From an uncultured Aquimarina sp. (GTDB lineage: Bacteria; Bacteroidota; Bacteroidia; Flavobacteriales; Flavobacteriaceae): a stretch of DNA of 64,000 nucleotides. Within the stretch, counting starts at the first letter, position 1; every line of letters begins with the position of its first letter. The notes under the pieces are model-generated. The model was given only the letters and a program-made list of their open reading frames with translations. It did not search any database and was not told where the DNA came from. The DNA lies in contig NZ_CANLYD010000006.1 of the NCBI RefSeq assembly GCF_947495315.1, positions 62,001 to 126,000 on the forward strand, read 5' to 3'. Shown piece by piece: positions 35,256 to 44,880 of this stretch. Position numbers and translations under genes: made by a program.

Positions 35256-35738
35256 TTAATAAGTAAGGGGTATACCAGTTACAGGGCAATATATGCCAGT
35301 ATATGTACTTGCGTCTCTATAGGCATTATTTTTAATACTTCCCTTACCATTATTATTGGCGTTATATCCACCATTTCCTGTTATTGTAAATCTTAAGTTA
35401 TTTTGATTTTGAGTTGTGGTACTGGGAAGAGTAAAAGCATAATCAGATTGTATAAACTTATTTTCAGGAAGCATGAGAATAGGAGTGTCCTTTTTTAAAT
35501 GCTGTTTACGCAAATCAACGGCTAAATTTATTTCCATTAAAAAATAATTCCCAGTAGAAATTATTTCACGTAGATAAGATAAAGAAGGAGTGATCTCTTT
35601 ATGCTCTAATGCGTATTGGGAGTCGTTTTCTATTAGTTGTGTGTTCCAAGTTTCCCAATCGATAGTAAGTGAAGACTTTTCTTGTCCATAAGAGATTAGA
35701 CTAATACAACTTAAAAGGAATACAAAAAGAATCTTCAT
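35256..35738 (-). CDS. Small secreted protein of unknown function
   Basis: A 160-residue protein with a signal peptide (about 1-18, ending SYGQ). The mature part is polar; its C-terminal third is rich in Asn and Gly (TITGNGGYNANNNGKGSIKNNAYRDASTYTGIY). No T9SS sorting domain and no lipobox. I do not recognise a family. It is convergent with the CvfB-like gene and divergent from menB, with its own 167 bp upstream gap. Confidence 0.7.
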   Translation of the reverse strand: MKILFVFLLSCISLISYGQEKSSLTIDWETWNTQLIENDSQYALEHKEITPSLSYLREIISTGNYFLMEINLAVDLRKQHLKKDTPILMLPENKFIQSDYAFTLPSTTTQNQNNLRFTITGNGGYNANNNGKGSIKNNAYRDASTYTGIYCPVTGIPLTY

Positions 35739-35905
35739 GGTAGTTTCTAATTATCAGTTTTGTCTAAAATATCAAAAATCGTGCAAATGTCATGTTAATT
35801 TATACAAAAGATGTAAAAATATTACTTTTTTAACTTGATTTAACTACTATAATGATGTAGCTGGATACAATATATTATATTATTTTTGATAGCACTAAAA
35901 AATAT

Positions 35906-36751
35906 ATGATGAGTTCAATAAATTGGAAAACTGTAAAAGAATATCAAGATATAACTTATAAGAAATCAAATGGTGTAGCCAGAATAGCATTTAACAGACC
36001 AAATGTGCGTAATGCTTTCAGGCCTCAAACTACGAGTGAATTGTATGACGCATTTTATGATGCACAGGAAGATACTTCAATAGGAGTAGTACTACTTTCT
36101 GGTGAAGGACCATCTACTAAAGATGGTGTATACAGTTTTTGTAGTGGAGGAGACCAAAAAGCAAGAGGGCATCAGGGATATGTAGGGCAAGATGGAATGC
36201 ATAGATTAAATATATTAGAAGTTCAACGACTTATTCGTTTCATGCCAAAAGTGGTAATAGCAGTTGTGCCAGGATGGGCTGTTGGAGGAGGACATAGTTT
36301 ACATGTGGTTTGTGATCTTACTCTTGCGAGTAAAGAACACGCTATTTTTAAACAAACGGATGCAGATGTTACTAGTTTTGATGGAGGATATGGATCTGCA
36401 TATTTAGCCAAAATGGTGGGGCAGAAAAAAGCACGTGAGATTTTCTTTTTAGGCAGAAATTATTCTGCTCAGGACGCTTATGAAATGGGAATGGTAAATG
36501 CAGTAATACCTCACGATGAATTGGAAGATACAGCATACCAATGGGCTCAGGAAATCTTAGAAAAATCTCCGACATCTATAAAAATGCTAAAATTTTCTAT
36601 GAACCTAACAGATGATGGTATGGTCGGGCAACAAGTTTTTGCAGGTGAAGCTACACGATTAGCTTATATGACAGATGAAGCAAAAGAAGGTAGAAATGCG
36701 TTTTTAGAAAAGAGAAAGCCTAATTTTAAAGATATTAAATGGATACCATAG
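35906..36751 (+). CDS. menB: 1,4-dihydroxy-2-naphthoyl-CoA synthase
   Basis: Crotonase-fold enzyme that closes the naphthoyl ring in menaquinone synthesis; 281 residues. Diagnostic MenB features: VRNAFRPQT, FCSGGDQKARG, WAVGGGHSLHVVCDLTLAS (oxyanion hole glycine), and DVTSFDGGYGSAYLAKMVGQKKAREIFFLGR. C-terminal FLEKRKPNFKDIKWIP is typical. The first two codons are both ATG (35906 and 35909). It is separated from menF-menD by three unrelated genes; menA, menC and menE are not in the window. Confidence 0.95.
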   Translation: MMSSINWKTVKEYQDITYKKSNGVARIAFNRPNVRNAFRPQTTSELYDAFYDAQEDTSIGVVLLSGEGPSTKDGVYSFCSGGDQKARGHQGYVGQDGMHRLNILEVQRLIRFMPKVVIAVVPGWAVGGGHSLHVVCDLTLASKEHAIFKQTDADVTSFDGGYGSAYLAKMVGQKKAREIFFLGRNYSAQDAYEMGMVNAVIPHDELEDTAYQWAQEILEKSPTSIKMLKFSMNLTDDGMVGQQVFAGEATRLAYMTDEAKEGRNAFLEKRKPNFKDIKWIP

Positions 36752-36786
36752 TAGTGTGATATTGATCTTCAAATTTAAAATGGATA

Positions 36787-37599
36787 ATGAAAAATAAAGA
36801 AGACGAATTATTATCAGTACAATATAGGATTGAAAAATCCGGAATGAAACAGCAAAAGCTAGAGAATCGTCTTGTTTCTATTTCAGAAGAATTAAAAAAG
36901 AGTAAGAGGAACAGTTTGATTTTCATGATTTTTTTTATGACTGTTATTGTTGTTATGGCTGGCGGAATATACTATCTAAATAAAAATGATGCTTTATTTT
37001 CTGCTGATGAACAAGAGAACACACAGGTCGAGATAGATCAAATTCAGAAAACCAATGACTCTTTACAAGAGGAATTAGTGAAGCTTAAATCTGATATTGC
37101 GGATTATAAAAGAGGATTAGCTTATGAAACAGATAGTCTTAGTACAGAATCTGCTGATACTAGCAATACAGATGTAGACGGAAACAATCGAATAGCAATC
37201 ACAGATACTATCAAGAAATTAAAATTCGAGAGAAAACATTGCTATGTTAAAAAAGTATTTAGAAACAACGGAGTAATTTTTATTGAAGCTGATTTTATAG
37301 AATATTTTAAAGGAAGAAAAGCTGTAGAAAAAGCCAAGGAAAATAATGAAGCAGAATATGATATTGATAAAAATGGGGATACATTATATTTCTTATACGA
37401 CGATTATTATGTGTCTAACACTAGTTATAAACTAAGAAGGCTCGAATTAAATGACAAAGTTCGTATTCAGGACATAAATCAAATTTCTAAAGGATTTCCG
37501 TTAAAGGCCTTTCAGAAAATTATTGCAGATAAACCTATTATGATTTTAGAAATAAATGATGGAATTGTATATAAAATAAAGAAACAGAAATTACCATAA
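36787..37599 (+). CDS. Coiled-coil membrane protein, paralogue of the next gene
   Basis: A 270-residue protein. N-terminal helix (ELLSVQYRIEKSGMKQQKLENRLVSISEELKKSKR, about 7-41), one membrane helix (about 43-65), a second coiled coil (about 75-105: IQKTNDSLQEELVKLKSDIADYKRG), then a folded C-terminal domain of unknown type from about 140. The first ~65 residues are clearly related to those of the following gene, but the C-terminal domains differ. Likely an inner-membrane protein with a periplasmic sensor or scaffold domain. Confidence 0.75.
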   Translation: MKNKEDELLSVQYRIEKSGMKQQKLENRLVSISEELKKSKRNSLIFMIFFMTVIVVMAGGIYYLNKNDALFSADEQENTQVEIDQIQKTNDSLQEELVKLKSDIADYKRGLAYETDSLSTESADTSNTDVDGNNRIAITDTIKKLKFERKHCYVKKVFRNNGVIFIEADFIEYFKGRKAVEKAKENNEAEYDIDKNGDTLYFLYDDYYVSNTSYKLRRLELNDKVRIQDINQISKGFPLKAFQKIIADKPIMILEINDGIVYKIKKQKLP

Positions 37600-37630
37600 G
37601 CCTATAAATCTTTCTAATACCCCATAAAAA

Positions 37631-38245
37631 ATGCCAGATATTAAAAATGAAGATCTTTTATCATTGCATTATCAGATAGAAAAAGCTGAGGTTGAACAAC
37701 GAAAGCTAGAGGATCTTCTTAATGATAAGTCATTAGAACTCAAAAGGAACAGAGCGTCTAAAATAATGTTTAAAATACTTTGTTCTGTTTTATTAATTAC
37801 TACGATAGCCCTGATTATATATGTGGTATTCTGGATAGATAACAGCGATAGCAGTGTAACCACTAATAACAAAGAATTCTCATCTTTTCAATCAGAGATC
37901 AATGGACTTAAAAATCAGCTGAATCAATTAAAAAAGGATCAACCAGATCTTAAAAATATAAAGGATCTTTATTTATATAGAAGTTTAATAAATAAGGACA
38001 CCGTGTATTCTGTTCAAATACAGTCGTTCACAACGGATAAAGTTTCTTTAGTTTCAGAGAAATTCACCAATACTCTTTTTTATAACGATACGTATTATTA
38101 TAAACTTAGTTTGGGGATTTTCGAGACTCTTGAAGAAGCTCAGGAATTTAGAAAAATCCTACTTCAATCTGGGATTATTGATAAGAATATATTTGTTATT
38201 TCCTATAAAGAAGGAGAGCGTATACGAATAGAAAACCCTTTTTAA
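37631..38245 (+). CDS. Coiled-coil membrane protein with SPOR-like domain
   Basis: A 204-residue protein with the same N-terminal plan as its upstream neighbour: DLLSLHYQIEKAEVEQRKLEDLL helix, membrane helix (about 45-67), then coiled coil (FQSEINGLKNQLNQLKKDQ). The C-terminal ~75 residues resemble a SPOR domain: VYSVQIQSFTTDKVSLVSEKF ... YYKLSLGIFETLEEAQEFRKILLQSGI. SPOR domains bind denuded septal peptidoglycan, so a cell-envelope or division-site role is plausible. The gene is 31 bp after the previous one. Confidence 0.75.
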   Translation: MPDIKNEDLLSLHYQIEKAEVEQRKLEDLLNDKSLELKRNRASKIMFKILCSVLLITTIALIIYVVFWIDNSDSSVTTNNKEFSSFQSEINGLKNQLNQLKKDQPDLKNIKDLYLYRSLINKDTVYSVQIQSFTTDKVSLVSEKFTNTLFYNDTYYYKLSLGIFETLEEAQEFRKILLQSGIIDKNIFVISYKEGERIRIENPF

Positions 38246-38280
38246 AACCAAAACCCCTCAACGAGGGGTTTTGGTTTTTC
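38244..38280. terminator. Bidirectional Rho-independent terminator
   Basis: A long stem, AAAACCAAAACCCCTC with GAGGGGTTTTGGTTTT and an AAC loop, starting at the stop codon of the SPOR-like gene. It has A and T runs on both sides, so it can serve both this gene and the convergent E1 gene. Confidence 0.88.
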
Positions 38281-38350
38281 TAAGCTTATTGGCTAAGAAA
38301 AATATAACTTTATAGGACCAATGTTATGGTTTTGATTAAATGTTCTCGGC

Positions 38351-40765
38351 TTATCTTAGTTTAGGATATTCTACAGGATTAACTTCGTTCATTAAGTTGT
38401 AAACTTTCTCAAAAATATCTTCTGTAGATGGTTTACTAAAATAATCTCCATCAGTACCAAATGCCGGACGATGTGGTTGTGCACTTAAGGTTTGTGGCTC
38501 GCTGTCCAAATATTGATAAATATTTTGTTCATCAATAAGTTTGTGAAGTATATAACCCGTAGCTCCACCAGGCACATCTTCGTCAATAATCATTAGTCTA
38601 TTGGTTTTAGCTACACTTTTTACGATATCGTGAGTTAAATCAAAAGGAATTAAGGATTGTACATCAATTACTTCTGCATTAATACCCAATGATAATAGTT
38701 CTTTAGCTGCTTGTTCTACTAGTCTTAATGTTGATCCATAGGAAACCAGGGTTATATCGTTTCCTTCCTTTACGGTTTCAACGACACCAACAGGTGTTCT
38801 GATTTCGGATAAGTTAGAAGGCATTTTTTCTTTAAGACGATATCCATTAAGACATTCTATTACCACTGCCGGTTCGTCACTATCCATTAAGGTGTTGTAA
38901 AATCCAGCAGCTTTAGTCATATTTCGTGGTACAAGAATATGGATTCCGCGTAATAAGTGAATCAAGCCACCCATTTGAGAACCGGAATGCCAGATACCTT
39001 CTAATCTGTGCCCTCTTGTTCTAACAATTAACGGTGCTTTTTGTTTAGCGAATGTTCTGTATCTTAAGGTAGCAAGATCATCACTTAATCCTTGAATACA
39101 GTATAAAATATAATCAAGATATTGTATTTCGGCAATAGGTCTAAGACCTCTCATGGCCATACCAATTCCTTGTCCAATAATAGTCGCTTCTCTAATACCA
39201 GCATCAGAAATTCTTATATCTCCAAATTTTTCTTGTAATCCTTCAAGTCCTTGATTAACATCACCAATTTTACCACTATCTTCTCCAAAAATTAATGATT
39301 CAGGAATTCTACTGAATATTTGATCAAAATTATCTCTAAGAATCAAACGAGCATCTACGATCTCTGCATTTTCTGCATATTGTGGTATAACTTCTTTAAT
39401 TTTAGTAACATTATTATCAAAATCATTATATAGGTGATCACTATATTTAGGTTGAATTTCTTCTATATAACTGTTAATCCAATTCTGAAGTGCAGTTTTT
39501 TCTGGAAAATCTTCTTTAACAATATATCGTAGCGTTTTTCGTGTTGCTTCGAGAATATCCTTACGGATTGGTTCATCTTTATCCGCTAATGTTTTTACAA
39601 GAGGAGAGATGAAATTTTTATTAGCACTTTTAGCTTCTACAGCTTCTAACATACTAAGTGCTTGTTTTTGTTCGGCAACAATTTCAGATATGTAGGCGTT
39701 CCAAGCGCTTGTTTTACCTTGCCTAACTATTTTTTTACAAGATTTTTCTAATGCAAGCAATTCATCAGCCGTAGCGACATTATGATCAATAATCCATTCC
39801 TTGAATTTCTTATTACAGTCATATTCACGTTCCCAGTTTAGACGTTCTTCGCTTTTATATCTCTCATGAGATCCTGATGTAGAATGACCTTGTGGTTGTG
39901 TAAGTTCTTTTACGTGAACTATAACCGGAATGTGCTGTTCTCTAGCTAAATCTTCAGCAGTTTCATATGCTTCTACAAGAGCTGGATAATCCCAACCGTT
40001 TACTACTATGATTTCGTATCCATCATGCTTTTCATCACGTCTAAATCCTTCTAGAACAGCCGATATATTTTCTTTTGTAGTCTGATGTTTTGCATGTACT
40101 GAAATACCATACTCATCATCCCAAACACTAATCACCATTGGTACTTGTAAAACACCTCCGGCATTTACAGTTTCCCAAAAAAGGCCTTCACTAGTACTTG
40201 CATTACCAATAGTTCCCCAGGCTACTTCGTTTCCATTAATAGAAAAGTTAGTATTTTCCTTTACGCTTTTCTCATTACGGTATACTTTGGATGCTTGCGC
40301 TAAACCAAGTAATCTAGGCATTTGGCCGGCAGTAGGAGAGATGTCAGAACTAGAATTCTTTTGCTTTGTTAAATTTTTCCAGGATCCATCTTCATTAAGA
40401 CTATGGGTTGCAAAGTGACCACCCATTTGTCTACCTGCAGCAAAAGGTTCTTTTTCAATATCGGTATGAGCATATAAACCTGCAAAAAATTGTTCTACAG
40501 TGTATTGCTCTATTGCCATCATAAATGTTTGATCGCGATAGTATCCTGACCTGAAATCACCATCACGAAAAACTCTAGCCATTGCTAATTGAGGTAATTC
40601 CTTTCCACCACCAAAAATTCCGAATTTGGACTTTCCTGTAAGTACTTCTCTTCGTCCTAATAAACTACACTCTCTACTTATTAAAGCAATTTCGTAATCT
40701 CTAAGTATTTGATTTCTATATTCTTCAAAAGAAATATTAGGTGTAATTGTTGTTTCAGGCTGCAT
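38351..40765 (-). CDS. 2-oxoacid dehydrogenase E1, fused alpha and beta subunits
   Basis: An 804-residue ThDP-dependent dehydrogenase. The N-terminal half is the E1-alpha domain (GRREVLTGKSKFGIFGGGKELPQLA, GQMPRLLGLAQASKVYR, and the ThDP region IGNASTSEGLFWETVNAGG, where the usual GDG is GNA). The C-terminal half (from about 470) is E1-beta/transketolase-like: LIFGEDSGKIGDVNQGLEGLQEKFG, IADAGIREATIIGQGIG, DSDEPAVVIECLNGYR. Such fusions are standard in Bacteroidota and are annotated as branched-chain or generic 2-oxoacid E1. Substrate cannot be decided. Its own promoter is seen at 40788-40818. Confidence 0.9.
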   Translation of the reverse strand: MQPETTITPNISFEEYRNQILRDYEIALISRECSLLGRREVLTGKSKFGIFGGGKELPQLAMARVFRDGDFRSGYYRDQTFMMAIEQYTVEQFFAGLYAHTDIEKEPFAAGRQMGGHFATHSLNEDGSWKNLTKQKNSSSDISPTAGQMPRLLGLAQASKVYRNEKSVKENTNFSINGNEVAWGTIGNASTSEGLFWETVNAGGVLQVPMVISVWDDEYGISVHAKHQTTKENISAVLEGFRRDEKHDGYEIIVVNGWDYPALVEAYETAEDLAREQHIPVIVHVKELTQPQGHSTSGSHERYKSEERLNWEREYDCNKKFKEWIIDHNVATADELLALEKSCKKIVRQGKTSAWNAYISEIVAEQKQALSMLEAVEAKSANKNFISPLVKTLADKDEPIRKDILEATRKTLRYIVKEDFPEKTALQNWINSYIEEIQPKYSDHLYNDFDNNVTKIKEVIPQYAENAEIVDARLILRDNFDQIFSRIPESLIFGEDSGKIGDVNQGLEGLQEKFGDIRISDAGIREATIIGQGIGMAMRGLRPIAEIQYLDYILYCIQGLSDDLATLRYRTFAKQKAPLIVRTRGHRLEGIWHSGSQMGGLIHLLRGIHILVPRNMTKAAGFYNTLMDSDEPAVVIECLNGYRLKEKMPSNLSEIRTPVGVVETVKEGNDITLVSYGSTLRLVEQAAKELLSLGINAEVIDVQSLIPFDLTHDIVKSVAKTNRLMIIDEDVPGGATGYILHKLIDEQNIYQYLDSEPQTLSAQPHRPAFGTDGDYFSKPSTEDIFEKVYNLMNEVNPVEYPKLR

Positions 40766-41286
40766 GTGAACGATGTTTTACGGTCCGCAAATTTAGCTAA
40801 AATCCACGCCAATTCCAAGACAAGAAGTATTAAATTTATTAAGGATAATTCATTTAAATCAACTTTTTGTTATTGAATTCTTTTTTTAGGTCATTATTTT
40901 AAGAACTGATTAACAAATATTCAAAATTTTCACATTTATTATTTTATTGATTTATTACACGAATTATTTGAATTTGTAATCTCGAAAAGCTTGCTTCAAT
41001 CGTGTTGTGTATACTTTCGATACAATCATATTGTACGTTATTTTAACTTTTATGATTTATTTTTTTGAATAAGGTTATCTAACTTTTTTTTATTAAAAAC
41101 TTGATTTTTAGTTTTTTAGAAGTTGTTATTTGTAATGTTCGGAGAAGTATGTTTAAGGTTAAGTTCATTTTTTTCCTACAAATCCGAAAAATAATATAAC
41201 TTAGAAGTGTTGTTGAAGGTCACTATAAGAACATTAGTGATTCTTTATAGATAGCAATGAATTATTAGAAATGTAACAGTGTATTT
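40766..41286. other. Intergenic region between divergent genes
   Basis: About 520 bp, very AT-rich, with no supported gene. It contains the E1 promoter near its left end (40788-40818). A TACAAT-CAT-ATTGTA inverted repeat lies near 41024-41038. Nothing else is recognised. Confidence 0.6.
40788..40818 (-). promoter_or_regulatory. Promoter of the E1 fusion gene
   Basis: On the minus strand TAAATTTG (40788-40795) matches TAnnTTTG exactly, and TTG (40816-40818) lies 20 bp upstream, the expected Bacteroidota spacing. The start codon is 23 bp downstream. Confidence 0.55.
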
Positions 41287-41991
41287 TTGAAAAATATAAG
41301 GCTAACAGATATATTATTCTATTTTGCTTTCGCAGTGGTTGTTATAATTGCTGTTTTTTTCGATAGAAAATATTTAGCCTACGCATTACCAATAATAATA
41401 GTTTCTATAGGTGTCATATATTTTGAACGTGCAGTTAAAATAAATTTTTGGTATGTACTTAGTTTAATTTCCATGATTATTTGCGATACTCTTATTTATA
41501 TTGATTTCGTTAAAAATTTTGCAACAATATGTATTTTGACCGCCATATACTTTATAGCGTGTACACTAGCGTTGAGAAAGTATTTATTGGTTAAAAATAT
41601 TAAACGTAGTACGTTTTTATCAATACCTATTTTAGTTAGTTCCGGATTAGTTGTGTATTTGATATACGCTATTTCTCAATTACTTATTGATGTGGTTAAA
41701 GAAGCTATTCCGGAGGTAGTTGTTTGTCTGATTGGCTCTACTTCATATATACTAGTGTCTTATCTTATATATGTACAAGATATGTCTAAAGAAGGCTTAA
41801 AATTAATTGTAGTTGCTTTTTTATGCATATTTATTGTGTCTTTATTGCCTATAAACGAGTTGTTTTATTCAAGTAAAATTTTCACCGTATTTATTAATAT
41901 CGCTCACGTATTAAGTCTGTATCTTTTTATGAAATATTTAGTAAGAACTACTCCAGAAAAAGAAATGCCTGTTCATGAAAACTATCTTTGA
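41287..41991 (+). CDS. Eight-helix membrane protein, possibly YhhN-like
   Basis: A 234-residue integral membrane protein with eight hydrophobic segments evenly spaced. Topology and size fit the YhhN/TMEM86 (lysoplasmalogenase) family, but I see no decisive motif. The only start that keeps the first helix is TTG at 41287. The same bases form a TATTTTTG box (41282-41289) matching the -7 consensus, so one of the two readings is coincidental. Function unknown. Confidence 0.7.
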   Translation: MKNIRLTDILFYFAFAVVVIIAVFFDRKYLAYALPIIIVSIGVIYFERAVKINFWYVLSLISMIICDTLIYIDFVKNFATICILTAIYFIACTLALRKYLLVKNIKRSTFLSIPILVSSGLVVYLIYAISQLLIDVVKEAIPEVVVCLIGSTSYILVSYLIYVQDMSKEGLKLIVVAFLCIFIVSLLPINELFYSSKIFTVFINIAHVLSLYLFMKYLVRTTPEKEMPVHENYL

Positions 41992-42054
41992 TAAAAATAT
42001 ATTTGAACTGGAGTATTGAAGGAAGAAATTATTTTAAAAATACTTCAATCTTTA

Positions 42055-44880
42055 CTAATACCATTCTCTGGTAAATAGACCAATAAGTGTTTGTGGACTT
42101 AATGTAATAATAAATCGAATCTGCTCATTGTAGTTAGGTTGATTGATTTCAAAACCATTATTAGAGGCTACAGGAAAGAAAAGTTCGAAATAATCAGCAA
42201 CAAGACTCACTCGCACACCTGCATCATATACAAATTTTGGTGACATCCCTCTGTTTTTAACAAAACCAACATCTCCATATGCATATATCCATTTCCAAAT
42301 ATTGGTGTTGGCATTAAGTGTGGTGATCCATTGGTTAGCAAAAGGATAATCAAGTTGAGATTTAAATCCTCCTTCTGCAATGATAATTTGTTGACTTACT
42401 AATCCGGTGTCTTCACTACGTCCTAAGTAGTTAAAATCAAAAAGATAATCGGTTGGTCGATCTAAAGCAAAGCTGAAAAAATCACCATCTTTTTCGGTAT
42501 CATTATAAAGGAAAGCTCCTGCAAACAAACGAAGGTTTATTTGTCTATTGTTCAAAAAGACTTTTCTGTAATTAAAGGTGGTAGATAGTTTACTAAAGTT
42601 TTTGGCTATTTGATAATCAAATATATAAGAAGTAAAGTCTAAAAGATTAAAATCAGAATACCTGTATCTAACATTAAAAACACTGTAATCTGGAGTTTCT
42701 ACCGGATTATCGTCGTCGCGCTCTCTAAATACATTTACACTACGTATGGATAATCGTTGTCTCTCATTAGATCTTAGATCTTGTGGTCTCCAAGAAAAAT
42801 CAACAGAAGGGGAGAAACGCCTAAATAATAAATCTGGAGCATAACTAAACATACTACCACTAAACGCATATCTAATCTGGTAAAGCCCATAATCCGCAAT
42901 TTGATCTCTATATTGAAAAAAAGCAGAACCGATTAGTTTTTTAGACAGAAAACCATAGCTAGGCGTAATTCTATAATCAAAATCTCTTCTTATGAATGTT
43001 TTATTATAAAATTTAGAACCAATAGTTAGACCATCATAAACGTTAAACTCAAATTCTGGAATATAAAACACCTGACTACGTGTGGGGTCTTCAACATCTT
43101 GTAAGAACCTGAATTGTATTGGTTTATTAAAAATCCCTTTTAGATTTCGGTGATTATTTCTGCGGTTTACTTCTGGTATATTTTGATCATAATCTAAAAC
43201 TAATTTGTCGATATCTTCATTAGCTATTTTTACTTTCTTCTTTCCTGTGATATTAGTTACCCATGTTTTGGAGACTAATTGTCCATCTCTTAACCCAGCC
43301 AATGAGACAGGCATTGCGTTATTTCTTTTATTCTTTATAGTAACTTCAAGAGAGTCTTTTCTTTTTTTAATCGATTTAATTTTGAAATCCAACTTCTCAT
43401 TGGTAGGGATGAAATCTTCAAAAAACCAATCAATATTTTTAGGAGTTAAATCACTTAAGATTTTCTCAAATTCCTTAGAATTTGTAAGCTTTAAAGCATT
43501 ATCGTGGTAATAATTTTTAACTGCTTCTGCTAAAATGTTATCATCTTCCAGATAATCTTCTAAATATTTAAAACCAATTCCTGCTTTATAAGCATTGGCA
43601 ATATTTTTATTGAATTTTATGAGCTTATCTTGTGGTTCAGTAAGAGGTTGATCCAAAAACAACCTTGCCATATTTTTGTATCCTAGAAAATACTGATCAT
43701 TAAAATCTAAATCTGCAGCATGAAACCATCGGATACCGATAACTTTACTTAGGTTTCCTATGATTTTCATATCTGGATAATACTGTTCAGTATAGGACAT
43801 CATTAAGTAGATATGAATAGCATCTTTTATCCAGGCGTCGTATCTGGGATTTATGATTAATGTCTTTTCCAGGTAGCTTTCGGTAATTGATTTTAGCTGT
43901 TTGATTTCATATTGAAAACCATCTGGAAACGGTCGTAATATGTCTGGTAATTGGTTTAAGCCGTATACAGGATTGTTTTTGTAATCATTTTCTGAAACTA
44001 AAATTTTACCAAATGGATAGGAGCCTAATCTTTTTTCTAAAAACTTAATGATTCTTTTTGTTGCCACACTTTTCATCTCTGGCATTAAATCATTATCTTC
44101 TATATTGCTAATAAGTTTTAACCCATTCATCTGGAAGTTATAAAATGAATTATTTTTTTCCAGATATAAGTTTACTTCGTTTCTGTTTTTGCCAAGAAGT
44201 TGCACATTTTTAGTATCCTCATTAGGTGGAGATACTTCTTTTTGGTCAAATTCACTAGTAAGATTATAGTAAGATGGTACGGTTATATTTACTGCGTAAT
44301 CGGCTAATGGAGCATATAAGTCATCCAGGTTTTTATGGCTATAGACATTCCATTTTGTATCATATACAGCAGGAACAATATACCAATACTTAAGGCTGAA
44401 ATCTCCATTTCTATGATAACCGTATCGCGTGAATTTTTCACTAGGAATTTTTACTTTATAGGTTAAACTAAACGTAAAACTATTTCCAGGATATAATGGT
44501 TTATCAATGTCTAATTGTATAATATCAGGAGTTTGATTATGACGTGTCCAGGTTAGACTACTTTTAGATTGATCAGTAATAGACTCAATAGCGGTGGCTC
44601 CGCGCTCATAATCCTTTGCAAAATAGAATCGTTTTAAAAAATCTTCAGAAAAGCGTTCGCCAAGCGGAGTAGTTTTACTGTTAAAACTATTCGCCCAATC
44701 GTGTAAAAATATTTCTTGTAAGGTGTCTTTAGAATCGTTGGTGTAAGTAATCTCTTGTTGTATCGATATTACTTTATTTTCGGCATCCAGAACTCCATCA
44801 ATACTTATAGTATGCTGAGCTGAAACAGCCTGCAATGCAAAGAGAGTAAAAATTATATGGAATATTCTGGAGAAGCTCAA
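42055..44880 (-). CDS. M1 aminopeptidase-like protein fused to an outer-membrane beta-barrel
   Basis: A 941-residue protein with a signal peptide (about 1-21). Residues about 22-530 resemble the gluzincin (M1) N-terminal and catalytic domains (GYHRNGDFSLKYWYIVPAVYDTKWNVYSH; NPVYGLNQLPDILRPFPDGF). The HExxH zinc motif is absent: the corresponding helix reads YEIKQLKSITESYLEK. The last ~350 residues are alternating amphipathic strands ending in a C-terminal aromatic (REWY), typical of an outer-membrane barrel. Start is TTG at 44880, overlapping the TGA of the upstream gene. Probably not a peptidase; a surface transporter or assembly role is inferred. Confidence 0.8.
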   Translation of the reverse strand: MSFSRIFHIIFTLFALQAVSAQHTISIDGVLDAENKVISIQQEITYTNDSKDTLQEIFLHDWANSFNSKTTPLGERFSEDFLKRFYFAKDYERGATAIESITDQSKSSLTWTRHNQTPDIIQLDIDKPLYPGNSFTFSLTYKVKIPSEKFTRYGYHRNGDFSLKYWYIVPAVYDTKWNVYSHKNLDDLYAPLADYAVNITVPSYYNLTSEFDQKEVSPPNEDTKNVQLLGKNRNEVNLYLEKNNSFYNFQMNGLKLISNIEDNDLMPEMKSVATKRIIKFLEKRLGSYPFGKILVSENDYKNNPVYGLNQLPDILRPFPDGFQYEIKQLKSITESYLEKTLIINPRYDAWIKDAIHIYLMMSYTEQYYPDMKIIGNLSKVIGIRWFHAADLDFNDQYFLGYKNMARLFLDQPLTEPQDKLIKFNKNIANAYKAGIGFKYLEDYLEDDNILAEAVKNYYHDNALKLTNSKEFEKILSDLTPKNIDWFFEDFIPTNEKLDFKIKSIKKRKDSLEVTIKNKRNNAMPVSLAGLRDGQLVSKTWVTNITGKKKVKIANEDIDKLVLDYDQNIPEVNRRNNHRNLKGIFNKPIQFRFLQDVEDPTRSQVFYIPEFEFNVYDGLTIGSKFYNKTFIRRDFDYRITPSYGFLSKKLIGSAFFQYRDQIADYGLYQIRYAFSGSMFSYAPDLLFRRFSPSVDFSWRPQDLRSNERQRLSIRSVNVFRERDDDNPVETPDYSVFNVRYRYSDFNLLDFTSYIFDYQIAKNFSKLSTTFNYRKVFLNNRQINLRLFAGAFLYNDTEKDGDFFSFALDRPTDYLFDFNYLGRSEDTGLVSQQIIIAEGGFKSQLDYPFANQWITTLNANTNIWKWIYAYGDVGFVKNRGMSPKFVYDAGVRVSLVADYFELFFPVASNNGFEINQPNYNEQIRFIITLSPQTLIGLFTREWY

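Noticed and set aside
38351..40765. E1 gene as two genes joined by an assembly error
   Set aside because: The alpha/beta fusion is a known architecture in Bacteroidota and the frame is continuous through the linker.
40766..41286. tRNA or small RNA gene in the long gap
   Set aside because: No cloverleaf, no GC-rich stem set and no terminator was seen; only a promoter and a weak inverted repeat.
42055..44880. Active M1 aminopeptidase
   Set aside because: The HExxH motif is missing at the expected position, so catalytic activity of the usual kind is not supported.
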